A DNA stretch of 64,000 nt from Geminocystis herdmanii PCC 6308 (GTDB lineage: Bacteria; Cyanobacteriota; Cyanobacteriia; Cyanobacteriales; Cyanobacteriaceae), in NCBI RefSeq assembly GCF_000332235.1, contig NZ_CM001775.1, positions 1,704,230 through 1,768,229 on the forward strand. The letters run 5' to 3'. Positions 9,883 through 20,059 of this stretch are shown here, in pieces. The notes beneath the pieces are model-generated. The model was given only the letters and a program-made list of their open reading frames with translations. It had not been told where the DNA came from and ran no database searches. Both the position numbers and the translations under genes were made by a program. Every line of letters begins with the position of its first letter. Position 1 is the first letter of the stretch.

Positions 9883-10071
9883 AATTTAAACCATAGCTTA
9901 AATAATAGTTTCATCTTAATCGTTATTTTAGTTAAGAAAACAGTGTAAGAAAAATGTTTTAATAGTAGTATTTTTTTATCGATCGATTATTATTTTTATA
10001 TTAATCTTATTTGTTAAAATATCAATCATTAATTAAGTCTAAATCACTAATTTTCTATTCTCAATTTTCCC

Positions 10072-10398
10072 TTATTTATTAAGGGTATTATTTTGATTAA
10101 AAAGACTCCTAATTTTTTCTATCCATTCCCAAATATCCTCATAGGAAACTTTGAGTAAAGAAAGTATCCCCACTAAGATTAAAATTGAGCCAAACAAGAA
10201 GTTATTATCATATAAATATAAGCCCACAATAACGATAAAATAGGGGGATAAAATACCGCTAATTTTCTCCACTAATTTGACCATTGATTGTTGCTCGATC
10301 GGCAATTCAGGAGTTAAATATTCAGGGTTATTATTCATCACTAAATCTTCAATTTGGGGTGTATTTGCTTGTTTTTCGGGATTATTTTTACTAAACAT
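10072..10398 (-). CDS. Small hypothetical membrane protein
   Basis: 108 residues from the ATG at 10396-10398 (MFSKNNPEKQANTPQ). A longer frame exists to 10458 but its extra 20 residues are translated heptamer repeat and are not credible. The N-terminal half is polar. Two hydrophobic segments (PYFIVIVGLYLY and FLFGSILILVGILSLL) and a short amphipathic C-terminus follow. No family recognised. It lies 113 bp after the flavoprotein gene on the same strand. Confidence 0.6.
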   Translation of the reverse strand: MFSKNNPEKQANTPQIEDLVMNNNPEYLTPELPIEQQSMVKLVEKISGILSPYFIVIVGLYLYDNNFLFGSILILVGILSLLKVSYEDIWEWIEKIRSLFNQNNTLNK

Positions 10399-10401
10399 AA
10401 T

Positions 10402-10456
10402 ATGAATTAAGAATGTAGAATTGAGAATTGAGAATTGAGAATTAAGAATTAAAAAC
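10402..10456. repeat. Heptamer tandem repeat (GAATTGA/GAATTAA)n
   Basis: Several consecutive 7-bp units of the AATTGAG/AATTAAG type immediately upstream of the 10398 start codon, so they occupy the 5' leader of that gene. Confidence 0.85.
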
Positions 10457-10511
10457 AAATAATTTTATTAATTAACTTCTTACTTTTTACTTTTTACTCA
10501 TTACTCATTAA

Positions 10512-12014
10512 TTAGGGTAGCCAAAAATCAGGTAAAAAACCTTTACTTAAAGTACGAATATTTTTGTTAATTATACGACCTATTTCGATATGAGGTTCAT
10601 CTTTTTCCACTGGAATAATATTAGCTTGTTTTCCCATATTAAAATATTTTATCGTTTCATTGGCAGATTCTAAACCAGTGACTAGGGCTTTTTCCTGTGA
10701 CCATGAACCGTGATCTGTTATGATCCAGTCACCAGCCATGAATAAATTAGGGATACTGGTATTCACTTTCAACAGGTGTTGATAACTTCCGGGCGCAAAG
10801 TGGGTAACTCCTTGAGGTACTCTTACTATAGAATAGTCGATAATCTCCGCACTGGCAAAGTCACCAATACAAGTGGTTAAGTCTTGATGTACTTTTTGAA
10901 GGATTCTCTCGTCACTCATGGATAGCAGTTGATTGGCATGGTAAAAATCAACCTCGATAACGCTTCCTTCTTCGTCTTTATATTTGTCATGTAAGGTATT
11001 GAGATCAAAAAATGTCCATCCAGTGGTAGCATCAAAACCAAAACAGGCATTGGAAGACAAGGGGATATTAATCCGTCTATCAAACCATAGTCTAACGGCT
11101 AACACATCGATCGATCTCAAATTCTGTAAATTACGAAATTCCTGATATTTGCTCAAATTGGGGCTATTACTGACAATTTTCTTAATCCCTGAGATGCTAA
11201 CCCCTGAAATCACCGCTTCCGCTTCAAAAACCTCCTCACCACACACAACGGCGGTGGCTTTTCCTTCGGTATCGATAACAATATCCGTGACTCGTTTATT
11301 TGTTAAAACCTTTCCTCCCAACTCCTCTATTTTCTCAATCCAAGGTTGAAAAATCATTTCTCCCACTGTGCCACGACACCACATAACATCAAAATTCGGT
11401 TGATGGGCAAGGATAAAATAATATAGCATTCCCAAAGCCGCCGCCGCACTGCATTGTTCACCGGGGGCGAACAAACCTACTAACAACATCGGTTCAAAGG
11501 AGTCTTTATAGAGTCTTTCCGATACTCCGTATTGTTTAAATAACTCCCTAGCGGTTACTTTGTCGTATCTTTCCCATGCTTCCTCAGAATTGTCAAAATC
11601 GATTAAAGCATACATTAAGGGTAACGCAGAAGCTCGATCGAGCCAAGGAAGACGGTAAAAATCAGGATAGAGAAAAGTGCCTAAAGGTGTCGGTAAAAGA
11701 GGCTTTTCTTGAAAAATAGGGGAAGAAGTTTCTAAACCGTAGGGAGAATATTGATTGGAGCGAGTGTAGGGGGTAAAAGGATGTAATTTTAACTCCCTCA
11801 CTAAACGAAAAATATTTTCATAGGGATACCAAAAACCATGTATTCCTGCTTCCACACTTCTGCCTTGAGGGGTTTTCCAACCAGCCACCAATCCTCCCCC
11901 ATAGCCAGACGCTTCCAGTAAAGTCACATCATAACCCTGTTTGACGAGGTGATAAGTCGCCCCTAAACCTGCCCAACCTGCACCAATGACAACGATTTTC
12001 TTTTTATCGGACAT
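10512..12014 (-). CDS. FAD-dependent oxidoreductase, phytoene/zeta-carotene desaturase-like
   Basis: 500 residues. The N-terminal dinucleotide-binding motif is KKIVVIGAGWAGLGATYHL with the acidic residue in VTLLEAS. GGLVAGWKTPQGRSVEAGIHGFWYPYENIFRL and the C-terminal NLFMAGDWI segment, followed by an ALVTG helix, are typical of the carotenoid-desaturase/amine-oxidase flavoprotein superfamily. The closest resemblance I recall is to zeta-carotene desaturase and beta-ring desaturase (CrtU-like) proteins, but substrate cannot be fixed from sequence alone. No other carotenoid gene is adjacent. It is transcribed divergently from petC. Confidence 0.75.
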   Translation of the reverse strand: MSDKKKIVVIGAGWAGLGATYHLVKQGYDVTLLEASGYGGGLVAGWKTPQGRSVEAGIHGFWYPYENIFRLVRELKLHPFTPYTRSNQYSPYGLETSSPIFQEKPLLPTPLGTFLYPDFYRLPWLDRASALPLMYALIDFDNSEEAWERYDKVTARELFKQYGVSERLYKDSFEPMLLVGLFAPGEQCSAAAALGMLYYFILAHQPNFDVMWCRGTVGEMIFQPWIEKIEELGGKVLTNKRVTDIVIDTEGKATAVVCGEEVFEAEAVISGVSISGIKKIVSNSPNLSKYQEFRNLQNLRSIDVLAVRLWFDRRINIPLSSNACFGFDATTGWTFFDLNTLHDKYKDEEGSVIEVDFYHANQLLSMSDERILQKVHQDLTTCIGDFASAEIIDYSIVRVPQGVTHFAPGSYQHLLKVNTSIPNLFMAGDWIITDHGSWSQEKALVTGLESANETIKYFNMGKQANIIPVEKDEPHIEIGRIINKNIRTLSKGFLPDFWLP

Positions 12015-12442
12015 TATAATTGCTAAAAATATTAAGAATTATTACATTTTATCAGTAAATTAGAGTCTGCTTAAAAAGTATTTATAGCTCTTCGACTTTG
12101 AATAGGATAAATTATGTATAAAAAAAGGTTGCAGAAAGGGTGATAGGTGTTAGGTTAAATTAAAACTATAAATTTAATTTATAACAATTGCATTTTTAAA
12201 ATTCTCAAAACTATATATATTAAAGTTTTAAGAGATTATTTTCTAGTAATTTATTATAACTACTGTAGAAGAGCCATAAAATTCAGAGGAAAATTAACAA
12301 AAAATAATTGATTGATTCTGCAAACGGTTCATTTTTTGTAATAATTAGAGAATGACTTTAACAAACCTTAATTTAGCATAAAGGTTTTTCGTTGATTCTC
12401 ACACTATAACCAAAGTAATCAATCACATAATCTAATTTAGTT
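12015..12442. other. Divergent intergenic region between the flavoprotein gene and petC
   Basis: Contains a MITE (12086-12275) and, between it and petC, about 165 bp of AT-rich sequence that must hold the petCA promoter and leader. TAATAAT near 12340 could be a -10 element, but no matching -35 was convincing. Confidence 0.5.
12086..12275. mobile_element. 190-bp MITE, GGCTCTTCTAC family, copy C
   Basis: Reverse-complement orientation relative to copy A. The right end reads ...TACTGTAGAAGAGCC and the left end AGCTCTTCGACTTTGAATAG, matching the two ends of copy A; the first 40 or so bases inside the GGCTCTTCTAC end also match copy A. No perfect target duplication was found, so it looks older. 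It lies upstream of petC. Confidence 0.75.
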
Positions 12443-12982
12443 ATGACTCAATTTGCAGGAAATGCTGATGTACCCGATATGGGGCGCCGTCAGTTTATGA
12501 ATTTACTGACTTTTGGCACTATTACAGGCGTAGCCGCAGGAGCTTTATATCCTGTGGTAAGCTATTTCATTCCTAAATCTTCTGGTGGTGGTGCTGGTGG
12601 TGTTACTGCTAAAGACAAACTAGGTAGTGATATTGTTGCTAGTGCTTTTTTAGCTAATCATCAACCCGGCGATCGCACTTTAGCCCAAGGTTTAAAAGGT
12701 GATCCTACCTATCTAGTTGTCACAGAAGATAAAGCGATCGAGTCCTATGGTATTAACGCCGTATGTACTCACTTAGGTTGTGTTGTGCCTTGGAATGCTT
12801 CGGAAGATAAATTTATTTGTCCTTGTCACGGTTCACAATATAACAACGAAGGTAAAGTAGTACGAGGACCCGCTCCTCTTTCTCTTGCCTTAGTTCATGC
12901 TGATGTAACCGATGATAAAGTAGTTTTAACCGATTGGGAAGAAACCGACTTCCGAGACGGTTCAAATCCTTGGTGGGCATAA
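12443..12982 (+). CDS. petC: Cytochrome b6f complex Rieske iron-sulfur subunit
   Basis: 179 residues, the normal length. The twin-arginine-like [13 protein letters not shown] start and one transmembrane helix (about 18-43) are followed by the glycine-rich hinge GGGAGG. The cluster-binding boxes are CTHLGC (Cys108, His110, Cys113) and CPCHGS (Cys126, Cys128, His129): 108/110/126/129 bind the 2Fe-2S cluster and 113/128 form the disulfide. It transfers electrons from plastoquinol to cytochrome f at the lumenal side of thylakoids. It forms a two-gene operon with petA, 83 bp downstream. Confidence 0.98.
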   Translation: MTQFAGNADVPDMGRRQFMNLLTFGTITGVAAGALYPVVSYFIPKSSGGGAGGVTAKDKLGSDIVASAFLANHQPGDRTLAQGLKGDPTYLVVTEDKAIESYGINAVCTHLGCVVPWNASEDKFICPCHGSQYNNEGKVVRGPAPLSLALVHADVTDDKVVLTDWEETDFRDGSNPWWA

Positions 12983-13065
12983 CAATTGACCTTTAACAAT
13001 TAACTACATAACAGTTTTTTTTGTAACTGATTTAGATAAAATTCAATAACTGTAAAAAAATATCA

Positions 13066-14046
13066 ATGAGAGATCATTCTTTTTTGGCTAGTATGGTAAA
13101 AAACATAAACAAAATTGTCTTAGTTTCGATCGTAAGTGTTTGTTTATTCCTAGCTAGTGACTTATTATTACCTCAAAGTGCCAACGCTTATCCTTTTTGG
13201 GCGCAAGAAACCGCTCCCGTAACCCCCAGAGAAGCAACTGGTCGTATTGTATGCGCTAACTGTCACCTTGCCGCTAAACCTGCGGAAGTAGAAATTCCTG
13301 CGGCAGTATTACCTAACACCGTTTTTGAAGCCGTGGTGAAAATTCCTTATGATCATTCTCAACAACAAGTATTAGGAGATGGTAGCAAAGGCGGTTTAAA
13401 CGTAGGTGCAGTATTAATGTTACCTGAAGGTTTCCAACTTGCCCCCGACGATCGTATTTCTGAAGAAATGAAAGAAAAAGTCAACGGTGCTTACTTCCAA
13501 ACCTATAACAAAGAACACGATAATTGGGTACTTGTAGGTCCTTTACCCGGTGATACTTACGAAGAAATCGTATTTCCTGTATTATCCCCTGATCCTGCTA
13601 CCAATCCTAATATTCACTTTGGTAAATATTCCGTTCACTTAGGGGCAAACCGAGGCAGAGGACAACTTTATCCTACAGGTCAACCTAGTAATAATAATGT
13701 ATTCAAAGCTCCCGTAGCAGGTACAATCACCGCCATTAATGAAGTAGAAGGCGGTAGCTATACCGTTACCATTACTAGCGAAGACGGCAACTCCTCTAGT
13801 GTAGAGATTCCTGCGGGTCCTAGCATAATTGTCACTGAAGGTCAACAAGTAGCCACTGCTGAAGCCTTAACCAATGATCCCAACGTAGGCGGTTTTGGAC
13901 AAAAAGACACCGAAGTTGTTTTACAAAGTCCTGCTCGTATTCTTTGGTTATTAGTGTTTATCGCTGGAATCATGTTATCTCAGATTCTCTTAGTACTCAA
14001 GAAAAAACAAATCGAGAAAGTACAAGAAGCTGGAATGTATTTCTAA
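13066..14046 (+). CDS. petA: Apocytochrome f
   Basis: 326 residues. Signal peptide with hydrophobic core [19 protein letters not shown] and cleavage after ANA gives a mature protein starting at Tyr42, whose alpha-amino group is the axial haem ligand. The haem attachment motif is CANCH at 63-67. The large lumenal beta domain follows, and a single C-terminal membrane helix ([18 protein letters not shown]) anchors the protein. A second possible start is ATG 13093 (MVKNIN), which would still leave a full signal peptide. It accepts electrons from PetC and passes them to plastocyanin or cytochrome c6. Confidence 0.98.
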   Translation: MRDHSFLASMVKNINKIVLVSIVSVCLFLASDLLLPQSANAYPFWAQETAPVTPREATGRIVCANCHLAAKPAEVEIPAAVLPNTVFEAVVKIPYDHSQQQVLGDGSKGGLNVGAVLMLPEGFQLAPDDRISEEMKEKVNGAYFQTYNKEHDNWVLVGPLPGDTYEEIVFPVLSPDPATNPNIHFGKYSVHLGANRGRGQLYPTGQPSNNNVFKAPVAGTITAINEVEGGSYTVTITSEDGNSSSVEIPAGPSIIVTEGQQVATAEALTNDPNVGGFGQKDTEVVLQSPARILWLLVFIAGIMLSQILLVLKKKQIEKVQEAGMYF

Positions 14047-14065
14047 TTTAAGGTCAAAAATTCGT

Positions 14066-14095
14066 AGGGGTTGAATATTATTCAACCCTTTTTTT
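14066..14095 (+). terminator. Rho-independent terminator of petCA
   Basis: Stem AGGGGTTGAAT / ATTCAACCCTT with a short loop followed by TTTTTTT, 20 bp after the petA stop. Confidence 0.9.
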
Positions 14096-14183
14096 GCTCA
14101 ATTTTTCTCAAATCTAAGATTCGATCGATCTCTATTAATTTGCTTTATGATTGAGTAAGATATGTAAGTAAGGATTTAAAGCA

Positions 14184-14429
14184 ATGGCGAACACAACATT
14201 AACAAGTAAAGGACAAATCACTATTCCTAAAGAAATTAGAGATTATCTAAAGTTAGATACTGGTAGTAAAGTTGATTTTATTGTGGATGAAAATGGAGCA
14301 GTCAAACTGATTCCTCTTAATATTCCAGTGCAAAAATTATCAGGTATTTTACATAAAAAGGGCATGATTTCTGTTACTTTAGGCGACATGGAAGAAGCTA
14401 TCGTTGAGGGTGCTTGTGATTGGACTTGA
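14184..14429 (+). CDS. AbrB/MazE-type antitoxin (VapB-like)
   Basis: 81 residues. The SpoVT-AbrB DNA-binding fold (TTLTSKGQITIPKEIRDYLKL) occupies residues 4-50, followed by a short C-terminal tail that should wrap the toxin. It overlaps the PIN toxin gene by 14 bp. Antitoxins of this class repress their own operon together with the toxin. Confidence 0.88.
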   Translation: MANTTLTSKGQITIPKEIRDYLKLDTGSKVDFIVDENGAVKLIPLNIPVQKLSGILHKKGMISVTLGDMEEAIVEGACDWT

Positions 14430-14805
14430 TACAAATATTTTAGTTCGTTATCTCACACAAGATGATGACAAACAATGGAAACAAGCTGTTGAGATCATAG
14501 AGAGTGGAGAAATATGTTTTATTTATAATGTAGTTTTGTGTGAAGTAATTTGGGTTTTGCGGAGTAAATCCTATCAATTTACGAGGGAAAATATTAGTAA
14601 TGTTTTAGAAATAATGTTGCAATGTCCGACTTTTGCATGGGAAAATCGTTCTGTAATTTATCAATCTTTACAGCGTTTTAAACAGGGAAAAGCTGATTTT
14701 TATGATTATTTAATTGGAGCAATTGCTCAACAATTTGATTGCACAATCACAGCCACATTTGATCAGAAATTAAAATCGGAAAAAGGTTTTAATTGTTTTG
14801 AATGA
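14416..14805 (+). CDS. VapC-like PIN-domain ribonuclease toxin
   Basis: 129 residues from GTG 14416, reading VIGLDTNILVRYLTQDD. This start is chosen because GAGG at 14405-14408 lies 7 nt upstream and the IGLDTN start is standard for the family. TTG 14404 and GTG 14410 are less likely. The PIN acidic residues are Asp in LDTN, Glu in CEVIW, Asp in ADFYDYLIG and Asp in ATFDQKL. VapC toxins cleave specific RNAs and are held inactive by the cognate antitoxin encoded just upstream. Confidence 0.88.
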   Translation: MIGLDTNILVRYLTQDDDKQWKQAVEIIESGEICFIYNVVLCEVIWVLRSKSYQFTRENISNVLEIMLQCPTFAWENRSVIYQSLQRFKQGKADFYDYLIGAIAQQFDCTITATFDQKLKSEKGFNCFE

Positions 14806-14886
14806 TAGTTAACAATATTTTTTTCCCAAAGTGTAATTCATTACAGGGCTAATATCGATCTTTCTAGGAACTAAAATCATCATCAA

Positions 14887-15729
14887 TTACTTATTTTTGA
14901 CTTCTTTTTCTATAGGAATAATAGGACAATTATCAAAAGAAGAAATTAAACGTATTTTTGCTTTAGCTCGATCGAACTTATCATCAAATAAAGTAAATTG
15001 ATCCGCACAAGCATTAGTAAAATTAGTCATTGTTAAATCAGTATTCGTCAAATTAACACCCCTCAAATCAGCATTAGTTAAAGAAGCATTATTTAATTTA
15101 GCATGAGCAAAATTAGCTTTATGTAAATTAGCTTGATTAAAATTAGCTTTAGTTAAATCAGTATCGGAAAAATTAGCCCCAGATAAATCTAAATTATTTA
15201 ATTTTGCTTCCGTTAAATTAGCATTTTTTAACAGGGGAGGAGAACTAACTTTATCATTAAAGGTTAATAAATTTGTGTCCTGTAAAAACATAATAATATA
15301 ACGCTTTCTTTCCCCATCAATTTCATCTAAAACTGTCTGAGTTATTGCCCTTAATAAATAGGGATTTTGTTGTAATTTCCACAGAGGATTATCCAAAGTT
15401 AATTGGGTTGTTTGAGTTAAATAATCCGTTAAAATTGTCTGACGATAACGCTCTAATTCTAAGGTATAATTAGCATTACTATCCTGTATTTGTAGCGGTC
15501 GATACAGAAACTGCTCACTGAATATGTTAGAGATAGTTAAAAATCCGATCACAAGGGTTGTCGTCGCACTAATTAAAGCACCCACGATCGGACCGATAGC
15601 GACTTCAGGAATATGCACAGAAGAAGTAATTGCCTCGGCGATCGTATTAATGAAAGAAGATAAAGTATTTTGAAAACGTTTAACCAGTTTCAATAAGAAA
15701 GACGGTTCGGGTTGCTTTTCCTCTGACAT
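14887..15729 (-). CDS. Membrane-associated pentapeptide-repeat protein
   Basis: 280 residues from the ATG at 15727-15729 (MSEEKQPEPSFLL). The frame extends to 15795, but that extension runs through repetitive GCTACGCTACGC DNA and is doubtful. One hydrophobic segment (about 44-68, GPIVGALISATTTLVIGFL) is followed by a cytosolic-looking linker and A(N/D)LxX pentapeptide repeats from about 165 to 245 (LTEAKLNNLDLSGANFSDTDL...). Pentapeptide repeats form a right-handed quadrilateral beta-helix. No function can be assigned. Confidence 0.75.
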   Translation of the reverse strand: MSEEKQPEPSFLLKLVKRFQNTLSSFINTIAEAITSSVHIPEVAIGPIVGALISATTTLVIGFLTISNIFSEQFLYRPLQIQDSNANYTLELERYRQTILTDYLTQTTQLTLDNPLWKLQQNPYLLRAITQTVLDEIDGERKRYIIMFLQDTNLLTFNDKVSSPPLLKNANLTEAKLNNLDLSGANFSDTDLTKANFNQANLHKANFAHAKLNNASLTNADLRGVNLTNTDLTMTNFTNACADQFTLFDDKFDRAKAKIRLISSFDNCPIIPIEKEVKNK

Positions 15730-15828
15730 TATTAGTGAGCTTACATGAGTTGTGAAAATCAATATATCATAAAGTTTCCTCGCTACGCTACGCACCTGTT
15801 AATAACAGTATCCACAATTATCAATTTT

Positions 15829-15877
15829 CCATTCTCAATTCTCAATTCTCAATTCTCAATTCCCCATTATCCATTAA
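15829..15877. repeat. Heptamer tandem repeat (ATTCTCA)n
   Basis: Four to five consecutive ATTCTCA/ATTCCCC-type heptamers in the 5' leader region between the pentapeptide gene and btpA. Confidence 0.85.
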
Positions 15878-15993
15878 AATAAGAGTTTGCTGATTAGATA
15901 ATTTTTGATAAAATTTGCGCCATAAACTTAACTAATCTAATATTTTGACTGTAAATTCTCTCAAAACAGAGAATATATATATACTAACTTTTT

Positions 15994-16821
15994 ATGATAA
16001 CTGAAAAAATTTTTGGGAAAAAAAATCCCGTGATTGGTGTTGTTCATTTATTACCCTTACCAACTTCAGCTCGATGGGGTGGAAACCTAAAAGCAGTGAT
16101 GGAAAGAGCCGAACAGGAAGCCACTGCTTTGGCGGCGGGAGGGGTTGATGGGATTATTATTGAAAATTTTTTTGATGCTCCTTTTACTAAGGATAACGTT
16201 GATCCTGCCACTATTAGCGCCATGACTTTAATTGTCGATCGAATCATGAATTTAGTTATGTTACCCATAGGGCTCAATGTTCTCAGAAACGATGCCAAAG
16301 CAGGATTAGCCATTGCCAGTTGTGTCGGGGCAAGTTTTATTAGGGTAAACGTCTATACAGGAGTAATGGCAACAGATCAAGGATTTATTGAAGGAAAAGC
16401 CCACGAAATCCAGAAATATCGCCGAGAATTAGGGGAAGATATAGCCATTTTTGCCGATGTTTTAGTGAAACACGCTAGTCCGTTAGGGAAAATAGATTTA
16501 ACTACTGCCGTGAAAGATACTATAGAAAGAGGTTTAGCCGATGCGGTAATTTTATCAGGTTGGGCTACTGGTTTACCCCCTTATAAAGAAGACTTAGAAT
16601 TAGCCCAAACTGTCACTAACGGTACACCTGTTTTAATTGGAAGTGGTGCAACCCCTGAGAATATAGCCGATTTGATGACTTTTGCTGACGGGGTGATTGT
16701 ATCTAGTTCCCTCAAACGTCATGGTAAAATAGATGAGACGATCGATCCCACCAGAGTATCCCAATTTATGGAAGCAATGCAAACTCCTTTAATTATCAAC
16801 AATAACCCTAAAAATATCTAA
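15994..16821 (+). CDS. btpA: BtpA family protein (photosystem I biogenesis)
   Basis: 275 residues of TIM-barrel-like BtpA family. IGVVHLLPLPTSARWGG at the start, GGVDGIIIENFFDAPF, and LIGSGATPENI near the C-terminus are characteristic. In Synechocystis, BtpA is a thylakoid-associated extrinsic protein needed for stable accumulation of photosystem I reaction-centre proteins. The ATG at 15994 is the only sensible start. It probably forms a unit with glmU, about 100 bp downstream, although a palindromic repeat lies between them. Confidence 0.92.
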   Translation: MITEKIFGKKNPVIGVVHLLPLPTSARWGGNLKAVMERAEQEATALAAGGVDGIIIENFFDAPFTKDNVDPATISAMTLIVDRIMNLVMLPIGLNVLRNDAKAGLAIASCVGASFIRVNVYTGVMATDQGFIEGKAHEIQKYRRELGEDIAIFADVLVKHASPLGKIDLTTAVKDTIERGLADAVILSGWATGLPPYKEDLELAQTVTNGTPVLIGSGATPENIADLMTFADGVIVSSSLKRHGKIDETIDPTRVSQFMEAMQTPLIINNNPKNI

Positions 16822-16838
16822 ATTTATTCAAAAAAATA

Positions 16839-16864
16839 GTTCCTAGTGAGGGTTTTAACCCTTA
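16839..16864. repeat. Short palindromic repeat (GTTTGTAGT family) after btpA
   Basis: GTTCCTAGTGAGGGTTTTAACCCTTA: the TAGTGAGGG / AACCCTT palindrome recurs at 20389, 49873, 50876, 56621 and 61044. It could act as a terminator or processing hairpin. Confidence 0.6.
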
Positions 16865-16924
16865 TTTCATAAATTGAGCCTAACTCCTGATATACTCAAA
16901 CATGAACGAAAATCAAATCATCCC

Positions 16925-18271
16925 ATGTTAGCAGTTGCAATTCTTGCCGCCGGAAAAGGTACTCGAATGAAATCAAAACTTCCGAAAGTTTTACACCCCC
17001 TAGGAAGTAAAAGTCTTGTAGAAAGGGCGATCGAATCTTGTAAGATAGTTAAGCCCCATCGAACTCTTGTCATTATTGGTTATGAAGGGGATAAAATCGA
17101 AAATGCCCTTAATCATCTGGAAAATGTAGAATTTGTGCAACAAACCGAACAATTAGGCACAGGTCACGCTATTATGCAATTATTACCCCATTTAAAAGAT
17201 TTTACAGGAGATTTGCTCGTTTTAAATGGAGATGTTCCCCTTTTGCGTCCCGAAACCGTTGAAGAATTAGTTAACACTCATCAAAAAAACAAAAACGCTA
17301 CCACATTATTAACCGCTAATTTAAAAAATCCTCAGGGTTACGGGAGAGTTTTTTGCGATGGTAATAACTTGGTGACTCAAATTGTCGAAGATAGAGACTG
17401 CAATAGCGCCCAAAAACAAAATCATCGCATCAATGCAGGAGTTTACTGTTTTAATTGGCAGTGTTTAAAGGAAGCCTTACCTCAATTAACCACGAATAAT
17501 GATCAACAAGAATATTACTTAACGGAAGTGGTGGATTTTCTTAATCCAGTCATGGCTTTAGATGTTCATGATCATTCAGAGATTAGCGGAATCAACGATC
17601 GATGTCAATTAGCCGTCGCCTATGATGTTTTACAAGCAAGGGTAAAAGAAGGGTGGATGAAAGCAGGAGTCACCATGATTGATCCTGATAGTATTACGAT
17701 CGATGAAACAGTGCAACTAGGAATAGATGTTACGATCGAGCCTCAAACCCATATCAGAGGCAATACAATTATTGGTGCAAACTGTAAAATTGGACCCGGA
17801 TGTCTCATCGAAAATAGTATCATTGAAGATAATACCACCGTTTTATATTCTGTCATCAGTGATAGCAAAATTTCCGCTAATACTAGAATAGGTCCCTATG
17901 CGCATTTACGGGGCGGAGTAGAATTAGGAGAAAATTGTCGAGTCGGTAACTTTGTTGAAATTAAGAAAAGCTCGATCGGCAATAAAACCAATATCGCCCA
18001 TTTATCCTACATTGGCGATGCAACTTTAGGCAATCAAGTCAATATCGGTGCAGGTACAATTACCGCTAACTATGATGGAGTCAAAAAACATCCTACCATC
18101 ATCGGCGATCGAACAAAAACAGGCTCAAATAGTGTATTTGTTGCCCCCGTCACCATCGGAGAAGATGTCACTGTGGGGGCTGGTTCTGTAATTACCCATG
18201 ATGTCCCTAATGATTCACTAGCCATCGCACGAGGGAAACAAAAAAATATTGAAGGTTGGAAAAAGCCTTAA
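16925..18271 (+). CDS. glmU: Bifunctional GlmU: GlcNAc-1-P uridyltransferase / GlcN-1-P acetyltransferase
   Basis: 448 residues from ATG 16925. The frame reaches back to TTG 16874, but GlmU proteins begin right at the [11 protein letters not shown] motif, so the internal ATG is preferred. The N-terminal pyrophosphorylase domain (about 1-230) has [19 protein letters not shown] and LNGDVPLL. The C-terminal left-handed beta-helix acetyltransferase (about 250-448) has hexapeptide repeats and the [12 protein letters not shown] motif. It makes UDP-GlcNAc for peptidoglycan and surface polysaccharides. Length and motifs are complete. Confidence 0.97.
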   Translation: MLAVAILAAGKGTRMKSKLPKVLHPLGSKSLVERAIESCKIVKPHRTLVIIGYEGDKIENALNHLENVEFVQQTEQLGTGHAIMQLLPHLKDFTGDLLVLNGDVPLLRPETVEELVNTHQKNKNATTLLTANLKNPQGYGRVFCDGNNLVTQIVEDRDCNSAQKQNHRINAGVYCFNWQCLKEALPQLTTNNDQQEYYLTEVVDFLNPVMALDVHDHSEISGINDRCQLAVAYDVLQARVKEGWMKAGVTMIDPDSITIDETVQLGIDVTIEPQTHIRGNTIIGANCKIGPGCLIENSIIEDNTTVLYSVISDSKISANTRIGPYAHLRGGVELGENCRVGNFVEIKKSSIGNKTNIAHLSYIGDATLGNQVNIGAGTITANYDGVKKHPTIIGDRTKTGSNSVFVAPVTIGEDVTVGAGSVITHDVPNDSLAIARGKQKNIEGWKKP

Positions 18272-18526
18272 TTATTGGGAAATTAGGGGATTATCAAATT
18301 ACTTTCTCCCTATTTCCCCTGCCAAATAGTATCAAAAATTTTCTATATCGATAAAGACTATGAGGCAAACCCTATTTATTCTTAATTACCTCAAATAACC
18401 ATATTTCCTTACATCACATTATCGATAATTTATAAAGCTCATAACTTTTATCGGAATAAAAAATTCTTTTTGACATTTTGTTAAAATTATTATAGATGTC
18501 TTTATCCCCATAAAAAATTTTCAATT

Positions 18527-19348
18527 ATGGCTGAATCAAATAATCCGACAAATCCTAACGATGCCATCGAACTTTATATTCAAAGAGTAACAGAATTAAG
18601 CCAATTAGGACAAAAAATTCCTACAAATCAAGACTTATTAAAAATTGCTTCAGAATTAGGTATTTCCGATGAAGAAATCCAATCAGCACAAAGACAATCT
18701 CAAGCCCATTTTATTCGCGCTCAAGGGTACTCAAATCTACGTCATTGGGATGATGCGATCGTAGAATTACAAGAGGCATTAGCTTTTAATCCTTTTAATT
18801 TACCGATGTTGCATTTACTGATAACGTGTTATTTAGGAAGATGGAAAGATAAACATAATTCTCAAGATGAAGAACAAATTAGAATCAGAGTAAAACAGTG
18901 TTTAGAAATTCAACCAGATGATCAAGAATCCTTAAATTTATTAGCTCAATTAGATAAACTAATTATTACTTATAAATATCAATTATGGGGATTAGGAGCA
19001 TTAGGTTTATTAACCGTTGGTTCATTAACAGGATTTCTAATTTTAAATAATCTTTCTTTGAATTTATTCTCTAAAAATGATCAAAAAATAGATAGTATTA
19101 AAAATGAATTAGTTAATGAAATAGGAAATTTAAAAGATGAACAAATATTGTTATATAATCAGTTATTACAGGAGATAAAAGCTCAAGAAACTTTAGATAC
19201 CAATAGACAATTAGAAGTAGAAATATTAAAAAAAGATTTGAAACAATTAAATGAACAATATCAAGAATTACTAAAAAAAGTTGACAATCCAAATAGCAAC
19301 ACTCCCTCAAATCCTTTGACGGATGATGACACAACCTCAAACGAATAA
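18527..19348 (+). CDS. TPR-like protein with one membrane helix and a coiled coil
   Basis: 273 residues. A tetratricopeptide-like pair of helices (about 60-100: HFIRAQGYSNLRHWDDAIVEL... and a second unit to about 140) precedes one transmembrane helix (about 153-175) and a long acidic/basic coiled coil to about 255. The tail ends in Asn/Ser/Thr/Asp-rich sequence. It is likely a membrane-anchored scaffold of unknown partner. The stop is 21 bp before tsaB, so the two are probably co-transcribed. Confidence 0.7.
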   Translation: MAESNNPTNPNDAIELYIQRVTELSQLGQKIPTNQDLLKIASELGISDEEIQSAQRQSQAHFIRAQGYSNLRHWDDAIVELQEALAFNPFNLPMLHLLITCYLGRWKDKHNSQDEEQIRIRVKQCLEIQPDDQESLNLLAQLDKLIITYKYQLWGLGALGLLTVGSLTGFLILNNLSLNLFSKNDQKIDSIKNELVNEIGNLKDEQILLYNQLLQEIKAQETLDTNRQLEVEILKKDLKQLNEQYQELLKKVDNPNSNTPSNPLTDDDTTSNE

Positions 19349-19369
19349 AAACCAAGTTACCATATCAGA

Positions 19370-19999
19370 ATGAATCAAGGATTAGCTTTACATACCACCA
19401 CAGGAGAATTAGGAATTGCTATTATTAATCCAGAAGGATTATATCGTTTTCAATCATGGGATTTAGGGCGAGATTTAGCTAATAATTTACAAGAAAAATT
19501 AGGGGAATTTTTACCTCCAATGCAATGGCAAGATTTAGATTTTATTGCCGTAGCAAAAGGACCGGGTAGTTTCACCAGTACTCGAATAGGTATTGTCACA
19601 GGCAAAACTATTGCTCAACAATTAGATATACCTATTTTTGGCATTTCTACCTTAGAATCTTTAGCTTGGTATCACGGAAAAAAAATCTTAAATAGTGGAT
19701 TTTTCGCTGTAGAAATGAAGGCAAATACTGAAGAAATTTTCGGGGGAATTTATCAATTTATTAATGAAAAAATGTGTCTATTAAATATTTCGATCGATCA
19801 AACTTATAAAACAGAAGAATGGCAAATAATTATTAAAGATTATCAAGATAAATATGGTAATAATTTTCATCATATTATTACCCCTGATAAATTAGCTTTT
19901 ACGACAAAAAGTTTATTAGAAATTGCTACTATTAAAATGACTAATAATCATGATTATAGTTTAAATAATTGGCAAAATTTAACTCCTTTTTATAACTAA
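19370..19999 (+). CDS. tsaB: tRNA t6A biosynthesis protein TsaB
   Basis: 209 residues, near the usual length. The N-terminal MNQGLALHTTTGELGIAII replaces the typical LALDTST start, and the central KGPGSFTSTRIGIVTGKTIAQQL motif is diagnostic. TsaB is the regulatory partner of TsaD in forming N6-threonylcarbamoyladenosine on tRNAs reading ANN codons. It has a pseudo-kinase/ASKHA fold without catalytic metal ligands. Confidence 0.9.
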   Translation: MNQGLALHTTTGELGIAIINPEGLYRFQSWDLGRDLANNLQEKLGEFLPPMQWQDLDFIAVAKGPGSFTSTRIGIVTGKTIAQQLDIPIFGISTLESLAWYHGKKILNSGFFAVEMKANTEEIFGGIYQFINEKMCLLNISIDQTYKTEEWQIIIKDYQDKYGNNFHHIITPDKLAFTTKSLLEIATIKMTNNHDYSLNNWQNLTPFYN

Positions 20000-20059
20000 T
20001 GATGACAGATTATCTCATGATTTTAGTGATTAAGGAGAGAGGAATTAGGAGAACAGATT

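Noticed and set aside
10399-10458. Extended N-terminus for the small membrane protein at 10072
   Set aside because: The extra 20 residues are translated heptamer repeat, absent from the plausible start at 10398.
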